64,000 nt of DNA, from positions 186,001 to 250,000 of the forward strand of contig NJAL01000002.1 in assembly GCA_002591725.1 (NCBI GenBank), read 5' to 3'. Of the stretch, positions 31,870 to 41,177 are shown piece after piece. Positions within the stretch are counted from its first letter, which is position 1. Each line of letters opens with the position of its first letter. The notes below the pieces were generated by a model that saw nothing but the letters and a program-made list of their open reading frames with translations, was not told the DNA's origin and did not search any database. This stretch comes from Candidatus Didemnitutus mandela. Lineage in GTDB: Bacteria > Verrucomicrobiota > Verrucomicrobiia > Opitutales > Opitutaceae. The position numbers and the translations under genes were made by a program.

Positions 31870-33390
31870 TTAATTCAAGCCCAGGCAGCTGGTCAACGGC
31901 TTCTGGAAAAAACCCAGGAGAACGTTCGCAAGCGCCAACCCGGACAGTACGACCGTAACGATGGAAGTCGGCACCGTGCGCAGCCTCGTAACCGGGCTTT
32001 CCGGGTGCTCCCCAGGGCTCCAATTTTCGAAGAAAGCGATCTTGATCCAGCCGAAGTAATAGTAAGTCGAAATCACCACACCCGCAATCCCGATAGCGAG
32101 GAGCGTGTAGAGATGGGCCTCAAAAGCCGCAAGGATCACCAGGAACTTGCCAATAAAACCGGCCAGCGGCGGGATGCCAGCGAGCGAACCAACGCCTATT
32201 GCGAGAACGGCGGCGAGGAGCGGTTTGTCGCTTGCGAGGTGCTCGTAACAATCGAGATCCTGAAAAGCATCGTTCTCGCCAGAGAGATGCGCCATTACGC
32301 CAAAAACCGAGAGCGAGGCGGCGAGGTAGGTAAAGAGATAAAGCCACACCGCGCCACATGCCCACGGAACCGTGGATGAAGCAACAACGCCGATTAAAAG
32401 AAAGCCGGTGTGCGAGACACCTGAAAGGCCCATCAGACGTTTGGCATCGCGTTGCGGCAGCGCGGCGATGTTACCGAAAAGGATGCTAGCAGCTGCCATC
32501 GCCGAAAGTACGGGGATAAAGATTGACTGCAGCGGTGCAAAAGCATTGTGTACAAGAAGGAGCAACAACGCGAAGCCCGCAGCTTTCGAGGAAACGGCCA
32601 GAAATGCGGTCACCGGCGTAGGTGCACCCTGGTAAACATCGGGAATCCAGATTTGGAACGGGAAAGAACCGATTTTAAAGGCAACGCCGCTCAGCACCAG
32701 CAACGCACCAGCGACAGCTAGGAAATTAGTCTGGTTGTTTTGGAGGAAATTTCTTACGGTTTGAAACTCGAAACCCGTGTGCACGGCACCGCTGGTGTCG
32801 ACCACCTTGCCAACTGCACCATAGATCAAAGCGATGCCAAAAAGCATGATTGAGGAGCTCAGGACGCCGCTCACAAGGTATTTCAAACCGGCTTCGAGCG
32901 TGAACAGGTTATCGCGGCAATAGCCGACAAGAACGTAGAGGCCGATGGCCACGGTCTCGAGTGTCACGAACAACATCACGAAATTGTCGGTCTGGCCGAG
33001 CAGCATCATTGCAGCAGTAACCACCATGATAATATGGTAAAACTCGATGCGCGGCATCTTGGTTCGTGGGAGACAAACACCGGCAATTAAGCTCACCAGT
33101 AGACCGGAAACAAGAAAAAAAACGCGCGCAATTTGTCCCGACATGGTGTGATACAGTAGCCCTCCAAACGTCGACTTGCCGATCCAAACGGTTTGGAAAT
33201 TGATCAAAACTGCGGCTAGCGCGACAGCTTGGGAAAGGATGGCAAGGAACGGGGTGCCGCAATACCGGTTGCGCGGCAGAGCGATCTCGAGGACGAGAGC
33301 CCCGAGCGCAGCGCAAGCGAGGATGATTTCCGGAAAAATGGCCGGCCATTTGTTGGACGCGGCGATGGAGTAAAGCACTTCGAACGGCAT
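31870..33390 (-). CDS. nuoN: NADH-quinone oxidoreductase subunit N
   Basis: NuoN is an antiporter-like membrane subunit of complex I that carries one proton path. The 506-residue product is a multi-spanning membrane protein with about 14 hydrophobic segments. Conserved polar points include LFVTLETVAIGLYVLVGY (Glu in TM5), GLKYLVSGVLSSSIMLFG (Lys in TM7), FKIGSFPFQIWIPDVYQGAP (TM8 and the following loop) and QRDAKRLMGLSGVSHTGF (Lys and His region). It is the last gene of the operon, starting 6 bases after the nuoM stop. Length and motifs are normal. Confidence 0.96.
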   Translation of the reverse strand: MPFEVLYSIAASNKWPAIFPEIILACAALGALVLEIALPRNRYCGTPFLAILSQAVALAAVLINFQTVWIGKSTFGGLLYHTMSGQIARVFFLVSGLLVSLIAGVCLPRTKMPRIEFYHIIMVVTAAMMLLGQTDNFVMLFVTLETVAIGLYVLVGYCRDNLFTLEAGLKYLVSGVLSSSIMLFGIALIYGAVGKVVDTSGAVHTGFEFQTVRNFLQNNQTNFLAVAGALLVLSGVAFKIGSFPFQIWIPDVYQGAPTPVTAFLAVSSKAAGFALLLLLVHNAFAPLQSIFIPVLSAMAAASILFGNIAALPQRDAKRLMGLSGVSHTGFLLIGVVASSTVPWACGAVWLYLFTYLAASLSVFGVMAHLSGENDAFQDLDCYEHLASDKPLLAAVLAIGVGSLAGIPPLAGFIGKFLVILAAFEAHLYTLLAIGIAGVVISTYYYFGWIKIAFFENWSPGEHPESPVTRLRTVPTSIVTVVLSGLALANVLLGFFQKPLTSCLGLN

Positions 33391-33396
33391 TGGCGG

Positions 33397-34926
33397 TCAG
33401 TGTTGGACAGACAGAGAAGCGGTTTGAACGACCGCGGGCAGGAGAGCGCAATTGACACCGTCGGAAATGGAACGCGGCCAAAATCCAATGACGAGTAGCA
33501 TCGCAAGGAGAGCGAGTGCCGGGATGCGCTCCGGCCACTCCAAATCGGTCAGAGGATGTTCAGCGGTAACTTTCGCGAGCGACTCGGTCGGCGGACCGAA
33601 AAACACCCGCGCCGTGGAGCGAAGTCCGTAGATTGCGGAGATCACTACGCCAAACACCGCAATAACCGCAATCCACCGAGAGAACGGCCAGACTGACACA
33701 AAAATTATTAGTTCACCCCAAAAATTGGCGAAACCTGGCAGGCCGATTCCCGCCATCGTCGCGGCGACGAAAAATGCCGCGAGCACAGGCGTCTTTTGGG
33801 CAAGGCCGCCCATTTCCGTCATGTCAAGGGTATGCGTACGGTGATGGATACTCGTTGCAAGGAGGAACATTAGAGCCACGGAAAGGCCGTGCGCCACCAT
33901 TAGCAGTACCACACCACCCGCGCCGACGACCGAAAGTGTCGCGATCCCAAGGAAGCAGTAGCCCATGTGCATAATTGAGCTGTAGCCGATCATTTGTTTC
34001 AAATCGCGCTGGGCCAAAGTTACTAGACCAATGGTTAACACGTTGCCAACAGCCGCGAGGATAGCGAGCTTCCACGTCCACATCTGCGCGCCAACCGGTA
34101 AAAGCGGCATCGCAATCTGGATAAAACCGTAGAGGCCAAACTTCTTTAGCACGCCGGCGTGGAGCATGGCCGCGGAACTCGGAGCTGCACCATAACCGAG
34201 CGGAGCCCACGTATGAAACGGCCAGAGCGGAACGAGGGTACCGAAGCCGAAGAACAACAAACCGAAAATGTATTTTTGCGCGGTGATCGAGAGCGGGTTA
34301 GCCGTCAGCTCCTCGCGCAACGCGATCAAGTCAAACGACTGTACCCCGCTTTTCGCGTAGATAGCGATCAAGCCGAGCAACGAGAGCATGGCACCGAGCA
34401 TCATATAGATCGTTATCTTCATCACCGCATAATTGCGGTCACGGCCGCCCCAAATGCTAATCATGATGAAAGTTGGAATGAGAACGAGTTCGTGGAAGAA
34501 GTAGAAATAGAAAATGTTGATGGACGAAAACGTGCCCATCAACCCGCCTTGCATAACGAGTAATAGCAGAAGGTAGAGTTTAAGGCGTTCCGCCTCCGAA
34601 CAAAGAGCATAGAGGCCGGCCGCAAATCCGACCACGGCAGCGAGGACAAACATCGGCATCGAAACACCATTAAGGCCGAGCTTTAGGCTGATGCCGAACC
34701 TCTCCTCGAGACCAGTGTCGAAGTTGCTGGTATAATTATAGATGGCGCCATCAACGGAGGGGAACTGCCACCACAGCCAGAGGGCAATCGCTGCGGGCAC
34801 AGAAAAAGCAAACGCAGCCAGCTTGGGTGCAAACCGCTTTGGCAAACCCAGCGCCATCACTAGCGCAGCGAAGAGCGGAATAGCGATAGCCAGTTGCAAG
34901 AGAAAGGCGTTGGTAGAAGAATCCAT
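33397..34926 (-). CDS. nuoM: NADH-quinone oxidoreductase subunit M
   Basis: NuoM is the middle antiporter-like proton-pumping subunit. The 509-residue membrane protein shows FYFFHELVLIPTFIMISIWG (TM5 Glu), KITIYMMLGAMLSLLGLIAI, FKVKxPxxPFHTW-type loop here as FGTLVPLWPFHTWAPLGYG, AAMLHAGVLKKFGLYGFIQI (Lys) and AQRDLKQMIGYSSIMHMGY. In the loop before PFHTW, most NuoM have a Lys (AVKVP); here that stretch is FGFGTLVPLWP, a possible local difference. It starts 6 bases after nuoL and ends 6 bases before nuoN. Confidence 0.96.
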   Translation of the reverse strand: MDSSTNAFLLQLAIAIPLFAALVMALGLPKRFAPKLAAFAFSVPAAIALWLWWQFPSVDGAIYNYTSNFDTGLEERFGISLKLGLNGVSMPMFVLAAVVGFAAGLYALCSEAERLKLYLLLLLVMQGGLMGTFSSINIFYFYFFHELVLIPTFIMISIWGGRDRNYAVMKITIYMMLGAMLSLLGLIAIYAKSGVQSFDLIALREELTANPLSITAQKYIFGLLFFGFGTLVPLWPFHTWAPLGYGAAPSSAAMLHAGVLKKFGLYGFIQIAMPLLPVGAQMWTWKLAILAAVGNVLTIGLVTLAQRDLKQMIGYSSIMHMGYCFLGIATLSVVGAGGVVLLMVAHGLSVALMFLLATSIHHRTHTLDMTEMGGLAQKTPVLAAFFVAATMAGIGLPGFANFWGELIIFVSVWPFSRWIAVIAVFGVVISAIYGLRSTARVFFGPPTESLAKVTAEHPLTDLEWPERIPALALLAMLLVIGFWPRSISDGVNCALLPAVVQTASLSVQH

Positions 34927-34932
34927 GACGAA

Positions 34933-36828
34933 TTATGCCCCCCCCATAGCAAAGCCCCACAACACCCCGGCGCCGAGGAAGAACCAATAGACGTAAACTT
35001 GCAGGTTTCCGACGTGCAATGCGCGCACCAAGAGACCGATCAGACCCACGAACCCAGCGACGCCGCGAACAACCAGGCCCGCAAGAAAGATCTGTTCGAA
35101 GAAATTGAGCAGCATCGCCAAACGCTGCTGGACCTTGGCAACGTAGTAATTGTAGGCAAAATCGAAAGACTCCTTGAGACCGACGAGACCTTTAAAGGCG
35201 CACGGAGCTTTTATCTTTAGCGTGTCGACGGACTTCCCCTCGTAGAAAAGCCAGGCCGAACCGGCGCCTAGGATCAGAACCAAAAGACTAACAGCAGAAA
35301 TCGTTGTCTGCGCGTCGCGCTCAACTTCAGGAACGAGTTCCGCGACGCTGCCGGCCAGCCGGCTGAACACGCCGCTGTAACCACAAATCAGAACAAAAAT
35401 TGCGAGAATCGCAAGCGGAAGAGTCATCGAGATCCTGCCTTCATGTGCATGCGAAGCGCCATAGGACCGTGGCGCATCAAAAAAAATGGTCTTCCACATG
35501 CGGATCATGTAGAATGCAGTAAAGGTTGCCGCGAGCGCGAGTATTACGAAGATGGCTTTGTTTTTTTTGAACGCCAAGCAAAAGATCGCATCCTTCGAGA
35601 AGAAGCCGGAAAAAAATGGGAAACCGATGATCGAAAGGACACCGAGTGTGAAAGCGAAAAACGTCAGCGGCATCTTAGCGCGCAGCCCGCCCATTTTAAA
35701 AATATCTTGTTCGTGGCAGCAGCTATAAATCACGGAACCGGAACCAAGGAAGAGCAGCGCCTTGGAGAAGGCATGTGTCGTCAAGTGGAACATCGCCGCG
35801 CCGACGCCGGAAGCGACCAATATCTCATGGGCTGTCCCGCCCATCTCGTGACATATCGTGATCGAGCCGAGGCCGAAGGCCGCGACCATGTAGCCAAGTT
35901 GCGAAAGCGTCGAGTAAGCTAAAACTTTTTTGATGTCGCTTTGCACGACAGCACAAAGGGCAGCGTAAAGTGCCGTGGTCGTTCCGACCGCAGCGATGAC
36001 CTTCAGTGCTACCGGAACCATCAGCACGTTGATGCGGCAGAGCATGTAGATACCGGCAGCGACCATAGTGGCCGCGTGGATGAGTGCGGAAACAGGAGTC
36101 GGCCCTTCCATAGCGTCCGGCAGCCACACATGAAGCGGCATCTGCGCGGATTTTCCCACTGCGCCACAGAAAAAAAGCAGCAACGGGACTGCAGTGTTCT
36201 CGGCCAGTTTGCCAGCCACGCCAAACTCGCCGAGTTGGTTGAAGTTCACCGTACCGTTCGCCCAGTAACAAGCGATGATGCCGAGCAGGAAACCGAAGTC
36301 GCCAACACGATTTACAATAAACGCCTTCTTCGCAGCTTCGGCTGCAGATTGTTTGTCAAGAAAATGATTAATGAGCAGATAAGAGCTGAATCCAACCAAC
36401 TCCCAGAACACAAAAATCATAAACAGGTTGTCAGCGAGCACTATTCCGATCATCGAGAACATGAAAATCGATAGCCCGCCGAAATAGCGCGCCTTCGCAC
36501 CATCTTCGTGCATGTAGCCGAGAGAAAAAAGGTGAACACAAAAGCCAACGACCCCGACGATCGCGAGCATAAGCGCGGCAAGATCGTCAAACTTGATGCC
36601 CATCGAGAGTGTGAACTCGCCGAAGCGGAGCCATACCCACGAGGCGTTAAAACGCTCACCTTGTGCGAGCAGGATCAGAGAGATCGCGGCAATCGCAGCA
36701 GCGACCACCGTCGAAATCATGGATGCGATTCCGCCCCGGCGGCGCAAGAAAAACGCAATTATCGCAGCAGAAGCCAGTGGAAGGAAGACAAGGGTGGCGT
36801 GCGACAGCATCGAATACATGGATACCAT
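34933..36828 (-). CDS. nuoL: NADH-quinone oxidoreductase subunit L
   Basis: NuoL is the distal proton-pumping subunit with the long lateral helix. The 631-residue product has SIFMFSMIGIVLADNLFMIF, FVFWELVGFSSYLLI (TM5 Glu), GKSAQMPLHVWLPDAMEGPT (Lys), SALIHAATMVAAGIYML, QSDIKKVLAYSTLSQLGYM (Lys) and TTHAFSKALLFLGSGSVI. These are all conserved in NuoL. A second ATG lies three codons in; the first (36828) is chosen by its 7-base distance from nuoK. The carboxy end is encoded across a run of eight G's, a place where slippage could alter only the last residues. Confidence 0.96.
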   Translation of the reverse strand: MVSMYSMLSHATLVFLPLASAAIIAFFLRRRGGIASMISTVVAAAIAAISLILLAQGERFNASWVWLRFGEFTLSMGIKFDDLAALMLAIVGVVGFCVHLFSLGYMHEDGAKARYFGGLSIFMFSMIGIVLADNLFMIFVFWELVGFSSYLLINHFLDKQSAAEAAKKAFIVNRVGDFGFLLGIIACYWANGTVNFNQLGEFGVAGKLAENTAVPLLLFFCGAVGKSAQMPLHVWLPDAMEGPTPVSALIHAATMVAAGIYMLCRINVLMVPVALKVIAAVGTTTALYAALCAVVQSDIKKVLAYSTLSQLGYMVAAFGLGSITICHEMGGTAHEILVASGVGAAMFHLTTHAFSKALLFLGSGSVIYSCCHEQDIFKMGGLRAKMPLTFFAFTLGVLSIIGFPFFSGFFSKDAIFCLAFKKNKAIFVILALAATFTAFYMIRMWKTIFFDAPRSYGASHAHEGRISMTLPLAILAIFVLICGYSGVFSRLAGSVAELVPEVERDAQTTISAVSLLVLILGAGSAWLFYEGKSVDTLKIKAPCAFKGLVGLKESFDFAYNYYVAKVQQRLAMLLNFFEQIFLAGLVVRGVAGFVGLIGLLVRALHVGNLQVYVYWFFLGAGVLWGFAMGGA

Positions 36829-36835
36829 GGATACG

Positions 36836-37144
36836 TCAGTTCTTCAGGGCGTTGAGTTCGTCGACTTGTACAGTGTTTCTTTTTCGAAAGAGTGCGACGA
36901 TGATGGCGAGGCCAATCGCGACCTCCGCGGCCGCGACAGCGAGCACGAAGAAGACAAAAACATTGCCGTCGAGGGTGCCGTTGAAATTGGAGAAAGCAAC
37001 GAGCGCTAGTGTGGAGGCAAGCAACATCAGCTCGAGACACATGTAAAGGACGAGCGTATTCCTGCGCATCAGCACGCCAAAGAAACCTAGCGCAAAGACC
37101 AGCGCGCTTACCAACAGATAGGAGACAAGACTGGGCGTAGTCAT
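36836..37144 (-). CDS. nuoK: NADH-quinone oxidoreductase subunit K
   Basis: NuoK is a three-helix membrane subunit that carries key glutamates of the E-channel. The 102-residue product has [19 protein letters not shown] (TM2 Glu) and [19 protein letters not shown] (TM3 Glu), both conserved, and the ending [12 protein letters not shown]. Its ATG overlaps the nuoJ stop by 4 bases, indicating translational coupling. Confidence 0.96.
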   Translation of the reverse strand: MTTPSLVSYLLVSALVFALGFFGVLMRRNTLVLYMCLELMLLASTLALVAFSNFNGTLDGNVFVFFVLAVAAAEVAIGLAIIVALFRKRNTVQVDELNALKN

Positions 37145-37647
37145 GCAGTTTTCTTCACGGGAGCAAACTTTTTGCTTAGCACAATGACGCCGAGCATAGC
37201 AGTCAGGAGGAGAAAGCCAACGATCTGCACCGGCAGCAGGTAGGTCGTGAAGAGCTGCTCAGCGTAGTTTTTGAGCGGGGGCATCGCCATCGCTGTAGGA
37301 ACGGTCGTTGTGCCGGCAACGTTTTTTATCAGCGAATAGACACCGAGCGCCAATAGGAAGCCACCGATTACCAAGGCGGTGAACGTCGTTTTGCTGAACG
37401 GTTTCGGCAAGGTCTTTGTATCGATAAGCATGATGATAAACAGAAACAGCGCCACAACCGCACCAGCGTAAACGAGGATAAACATAAAGGCGAGTAACGC
37501 CGCATTTAATACCACAAAGAGCCCGGCCAAACCGATTAGACTCAGCATCAGGGACATCGCAGCATTGACGGCGTTGCGGCTCACGACTACAAGCGCAGCA
37601 CTGGCTACGGTTATGAAAGAAAAAATGTAAAAGAGAGAATAAGCCAT
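37141..37647 (-). CDS. nuoJ: NADH-quinone oxidoreductase subunit J
   Basis: NuoJ is a five-helix membrane subunit next to the quinone and E-channel region. The 168-residue protein has [20 protein letters not shown] and [20 protein letters not shown], matching the family's conserved TM3 with its Tyr-Ala-Gly-Ala-(V/I) kink. A loop of about 45 residues precedes the last helix. It starts 3 bases after the nuoI stop and overlaps nuoK. Confidence 0.95.
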   Translation of the reverse strand: MAYSLFYIFSFITVASAALVVVSRNAVNAAMSLMLSLIGLAGLFVVLNAALLAFMFILVYAGAVVALFLFIIMLIDTKTLPKPFSKTTFTALVIGGFLLALGVYSLIKNVAGTTTVPTAMAMPPLKNYAEQLFTTYLLPVQIVGFLLLTAMLGVIVLSKKFAPVKKTA

Positions 37648-37650
37648 GAC

Positions 37651-38190
37651 TCAGCGCGAAGAGTTGCTTTGTTCCTCGGCAGCTTTTTTCCTGTCCCATT
37701 TAAAATGTTCGTCGGGCAACGTGCCGCCAAGTTCGTAGAGGCGGTCCTTGTGGTGCACCATTGTATCACGCGAATAGCCCGACATGGAGAATTGACTATT
37801 CAGCCAAATCGCCTCCTCAGGGCAAACTTCCTGACAGAGGCCACAGTAGATGCAACGCAGCATGTCTATATCGAAAACTTTTGGGTGCTTCTCTACGTGC
37901 TCGTTAGTCGCTCCGGCCGGAATTTCTCCGGGCGTGATACGAATGGCTTTCGGCGGGCAGACAAATTCGCACAGCTGGCACGAAACGCATTTTTCACGAC
38001 CGTGTGGATCCTTCACGAGCGTAGGCACGCCGCGATAGCCGGGTGCGATCGTGGGCTTCTCTTCAGGATACTCGAGTGTAACGTTCGGCGAGAACAGACG
38101 TTTCAACGTTACGCGCATGCCCGCAAAAATCTGCGGGAGGTAAAAGCGTTCGGAAAGCGTAACCTTTTTACGTTCAACGGTATATGCCAT
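37651..38190 (-). CDS. nuoI: NADH-quinone oxidoreductase subunit I
   Basis: NuoI holds the two [4Fe-4S] clusters N6a and N6b that pass electrons toward N2. The 179-residue product has both ferredoxin motifs: CVSCQLCEFVCP (Cys68, 71, 74, 78) and CIYCGLCQEVCP (Cys113, 116, 119, 123). The frame is open upstream into nuoH, but the ATG at 38190, 5 bases after the nuoH stop, gives the normal MAYTVERKKV-type start. The tail is rich in charged residues. Confidence 0.96.
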   Translation of the reverse strand: MAYTVERKKVTLSERFYLPQIFAGMRVTLKRLFSPNVTLEYPEEKPTIAPGYRGVPTLVKDPHGREKCVSCQLCEFVCPPKAIRITPGEIPAGATNEHVEKHPKVFDIDMLRCIYCGLCQEVCPEEAIWLNSQFSMSGYSRDTMVHHKDRLYELGGTLPDEHFKWDRKKAAEEQSNSSR

Positions 38191-38195
38191 GATAA

Positions 38196-39443
38196 TTAAA
38201 GAGCAACTTGTCTGTCGGAGCGGACAAGCACGCTGGCAAAGGTCACAGATGCCATCACGATAATGACACCGTAAGCGATCAAGCCAAGTTGTAGTTGAAG
38301 AGCAGCAACCATGGCCGCACAGAAGATGAGATTGCCGATAGCGAGCGGCAACAGCTTTTGCCAGCCGAGTTTCATAATCTGATCGTAGCGGAAACGCGGT
38401 ATCGTCCAGCGCACCCATATGAACAGGAAGATGAAGAACGCAACCTTCGCGAGAACGATTGCGATGGAAAGTATACCGAGCAGAATCGGTTTATGGGCCA
38501 GATGCAGCCAGACAGCGACATCCGAAAGCGAAACCCACGGCAGCGGATTCCAACCGCCGAGGAATAGCAGAATAAACACAGACGAACCGACCGCCATATG
38601 CGCGTATTCCGCGACAAAGAATAGACCCCACTTCAGCGAGCCATATTCTGTATGAAAGCCGCCGACAAGATCCGCTTCACCTTCCGGCATGTCGAACGGA
38701 AGGCGGTTCGTTTCTGCAAAAAGCGCCACAAGGAAAATAATGGCCGAAATCGGCATGACAAAAATAAACCAGAGACCGCCGACCAGTCCGGGCTGGCTTT
38801 GGAATTCCACCACGCGGACGAGACTGAGGGAGCCAGCCGAGCCAGGAGAGTTGATCCAGATAAATACCGGAAGCACCGACAACATCATCAACAGCTCGTA
38901 TGAAATAAGTTGCGCCGAAGCGCGCACGCCGCCGAGGAACGGGTATTTAGAGTTCGAGGCCCAGCCAGCGAGAACAAGCGAGTAAACACCAAGCGAGGAA
39001 ACCGCGAAAACCGCAAGCAGGCCTACGTCGACATTAGCGAGCATAATCGGAACCACATAGCCGGCCTCATCAAGATACGCGCCAAAGGGCACTGTACTGA
39101 TCGCTGTAAGGGCGGGAATCATCGCCACGACCGGAGCGAGCAAGAAGTAAAACTTATTCACGTGTCCAGGGAGCGGGTCTTCCTTAAATAACATCTTGCC
39201 GCCATCGGCAAGCAAGTGGAACACACCGAGCCGGCGCAGCAGCGGCGCCACCACTGGCACCCAGGCGATCCAAAAAGGAATCGCGCGGTTGGGCCCGGGC
39301 CGGCCCTGCATCCAAGCGGAGACTTTACGCTCGATTAGGGAGCACGCACCGCCGATCGGGAAAATAACCGCAATGACCGCAAGCCCCTTGATGAGAGTCT
39401 GTAGCACGGGATTAAGGTTATTCCAGAAGTCAGCCACCATCAT
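38196..39443 (-). CDS. nuoH: NADH-quinone oxidoreductase subunit H
   Basis: NuoH is the eight-helix heel subunit that forms the quinone-binding tunnel with NuoB and NuoD. The 415-residue product has ERKVSAWMQGRPGPNRA, ADGGKMLFKEDPLPG, the glutamate loop ETNRLPFDMPEGEADLVGGF with HTEYGSLKWG following, and RWTIPRFRYDQIMKLGWQKL. All are hallmark segments. At 415 residues it is longer than E. coli NuoH (325), with a longer first loop and carboxy end. The start ATGATG overlaps the nuoG stop by 4 bases. Confidence 0.96.
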   Translation of the reverse strand: MMVADFWNNLNPVLQTLIKGLAVIAVIFPIGGACSLIERKVSAWMQGRPGPNRAIPFWIAWVPVVAPLLRRLGVFHLLADGGKMLFKEDPLPGHVNKFYFLLAPVVAMIPALTAISTVPFGAYLDEAGYVVPIMLANVDVGLLAVFAVSSLGVYSLVLAGWASNSKYPFLGGVRASAQLISYELLMMLSVLPVFIWINSPGSAGSLSLVRVVEFQSQPGLVGGLWFIFVMPISAIIFLVALFAETNRLPFDMPEGEADLVGGFHTEYGSLKWGLFFVAEYAHMAVGSSVFILLFLGGWNPLPWVSLSDVAVWLHLAHKPILLGILSIAIVLAKVAFFIFLFIWVRWTIPRFRYDQIMKLGWQKLLPLAIGNLIFCAAMVAALQLQLGLIAYGVIIVMASVTFASVLVRSDRQVAL

Positions 39444-41158
39444 AAACAGGTGTTTTTGGCAAATAATTTAAATTCGATTCGTCCGCAGGAAGCAGCCAGC
39501 GTCGTTGGTTTGTAGTGTAGGGTTTCACCCTCAACGAAGGGGAGGCCGGCCCAGACAGAAAAATCGAGAAGTAGGCCCGTGTCCGGAAGGCTCTCATAGG
39601 AAACGGCCGCAAGAGTTTTGGCTTCGCCCGATAATGCCATCCAAATCGACGCGAGGTCGGGTGAGATCATTGAGTCGCCGACAGCCGCCAGGAGACTGGA
39701 GAGCGTCACCTTATCGTCGGCCACCCCAGTGGGACCAGGAACAGCCTTGGAGAACTTCTGGAGGCGGAACTGCTGATTCACAAACGTGCCGTTCTTTTCA
39801 AAAACGGTGAGCGACGGGATCACCACTTTGGCCATCGCGCTGGTCGGGTTCGCTTGCGAGCCAATATAGACAATGTTTAGCGCAGCAATCTGTGTGGCGG
39901 AAAGGCCAGCGGCCACAAGATCTTCACCCATAGAAAGGACAGTTTTGATTTCTCCGGAATCGATGCTGGCACCGAGCTCCGCAAGTTGCGTTTTTGGCAG
40001 CTCGGAAATCAGGCCAGTCACCAAGGCGCCGCGCACGTTAGGATTGCGGTCAGCGGAGAGGAGAATGTTGTCCCCCTCCCCCACTCGACTAACAAGCGAA
40101 ACGGGCGCCTGCAACGCCTCGGCAGCCTTCTTCGTGAGAAATTGCTCTTCAACCGAGCTGCGTGCCGAGCCTACGACGGCAACGCCGCCCATCTTCAACA
40201 AATCAGCCGCAGCAACAATAGCCTCGGAGCTGGAGATAATCGCGCCACGTACGGTCGCATTGAGTAGGCGGTCGTCAGCGCGAACTTTTTTGTAGAGAAG
40301 TCGGCCGGAATCGGTCATCCAAACATCGTTCACCTCGTCGTTCTGTCGCGGGGTGATACGGTATATGACGCCTTCACGAGACCAAACGGTTGTGTTAGCT
40401 CCGACGGATGATTCAGTGTCGATGCTAGAAGTAGTCTTGAGGAACCACACGCGCATCTTAAAGCGGAAATCGGTGCTCGAAAGCGCACCTACGGGGCAAA
40501 TATCAACGGTATTGAGAGAATAGTTGTTTTCGAGGTTCTTGCCAGGATAACAGGTAAGTGTGCTATAGCTACCGCGTTCGACGAAGCCAAGCACATCGTC
40601 TTTCGCTACTTCGCGGCTGAAGCGGATGCAGCGTGAGCAGAGGATACACCGCTCATCATCGAGGGTAACACGCGGCCCGAGTTGAATGCGTTTCGGTTTT
40701 ACGTTCTTCTGCTCGATAAAGCGCGAGTAGCCTCGGCCGTAGGCGGTGGAATGTTCTTGTAGTTTGCATTCGCCGGCCTGGTCGCAAATCGGACAGTCGA
40801 GCGGGTGGTTGATGAGGAGCATCTCCGTCACACCCTCGCGACAATTTTTCACCATCGGTGTGTTCGTGCGGATATGGAGGCCAGGCGATGCGTTGGTGCC
40901 GCAGCCGATTTGCGGGCGAGGAATCCAGCTGATTTTCTGCTTCCCCGTCGTCGGATCGACAGCCGGTATGCCTGCTTCGATAAGACACATGCGACAGTTT
41001 CCAGCAACCGTCAGTTTTTGATGATAGCAATAATGCGGGATCTCGATACCGAGTAGCTTGGCCGCCTCGATGACATTCGTTCCCTTCGACACAACTACGT
41101 CACGGCCGTCGATGTTGATGGTAACAAGGTCCGGTTTGGCGGTTTTAGTCAGAGTCAT
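39440..41158 (-). CDS. nuoG: NADH-quinone oxidoreductase subunit G, short form
   Basis: NuoG is the large iron-sulfur subunit of the peripheral arm. The amino-terminal 245 residues carry the [2Fe-2S] ferredoxin site (CYHQKLTVAGNCRMCLIE), the His-Cys3 cluster HPLDCPICDQAGECKLQ, and [4Fe-4S] motifs CILCSRCIRF with CPVGAL. The remaining 330 residues match a shortened molybdopterin-oxidoreductase-like domain (FRFKMRVWFLKTT, then GxALVTGLISELP-like segments and PSLTVFEKNGTFVNQQFRLQ). At 572 residues it is shorter than E. coli NuoG (about 900) and lacks the N7 cluster region. It is 19 bases downstream of nuoF. Confidence 0.94.
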   Translation of the reverse strand: MTLTKTAKPDLVTINIDGRDVVVSKGTNVIEAAKLLGIEIPHYCYHQKLTVAGNCRMCLIEAGIPAVDPTTGKQKISWIPRPQIGCGTNASPGLHIRTNTPMVKNCREGVTEMLLINHPLDCPICDQAGECKLQEHSTAYGRGYSRFIEQKNVKPKRIQLGPRVTLDDERCILCSRCIRFSREVAKDDVLGFVERGSYSTLTCYPGKNLENNYSLNTVDICPVGALSSTDFRFKMRVWFLKTTSSIDTESSVGANTTVWSREGVIYRITPRQNDEVNDVWMTDSGRLLYKKVRADDRLLNATVRGAIISSSEAIVAAADLLKMGGVAVVGSARSSVEEQFLTKKAAEALQAPVSLVSRVGEGDNILLSADRNPNVRGALVTGLISELPKTQLAELGASIDSGEIKTVLSMGEDLVAAGLSATQIAALNIVYIGSQANPTSAMAKVVIPSLTVFEKNGTFVNQQFRLQKFSKAVPGPTGVADDKVTLSSLLAAVGDSMISPDLASIWMALSGEAKTLAAVSYESLPDTGLLLDFSVWAGLPFVEGETLHYKPTTLAASCGRIEFKLFAKNTCL

Positions 41159-41177
41159 GGAGAGTTAAAAACTTAGA

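Noticed and set aside
31840-31870. Rho-independent terminator after nuoN
   Set aside because: The hairpin has only a 5-bp A/T-rich stem and no clean T run on the transcript side.
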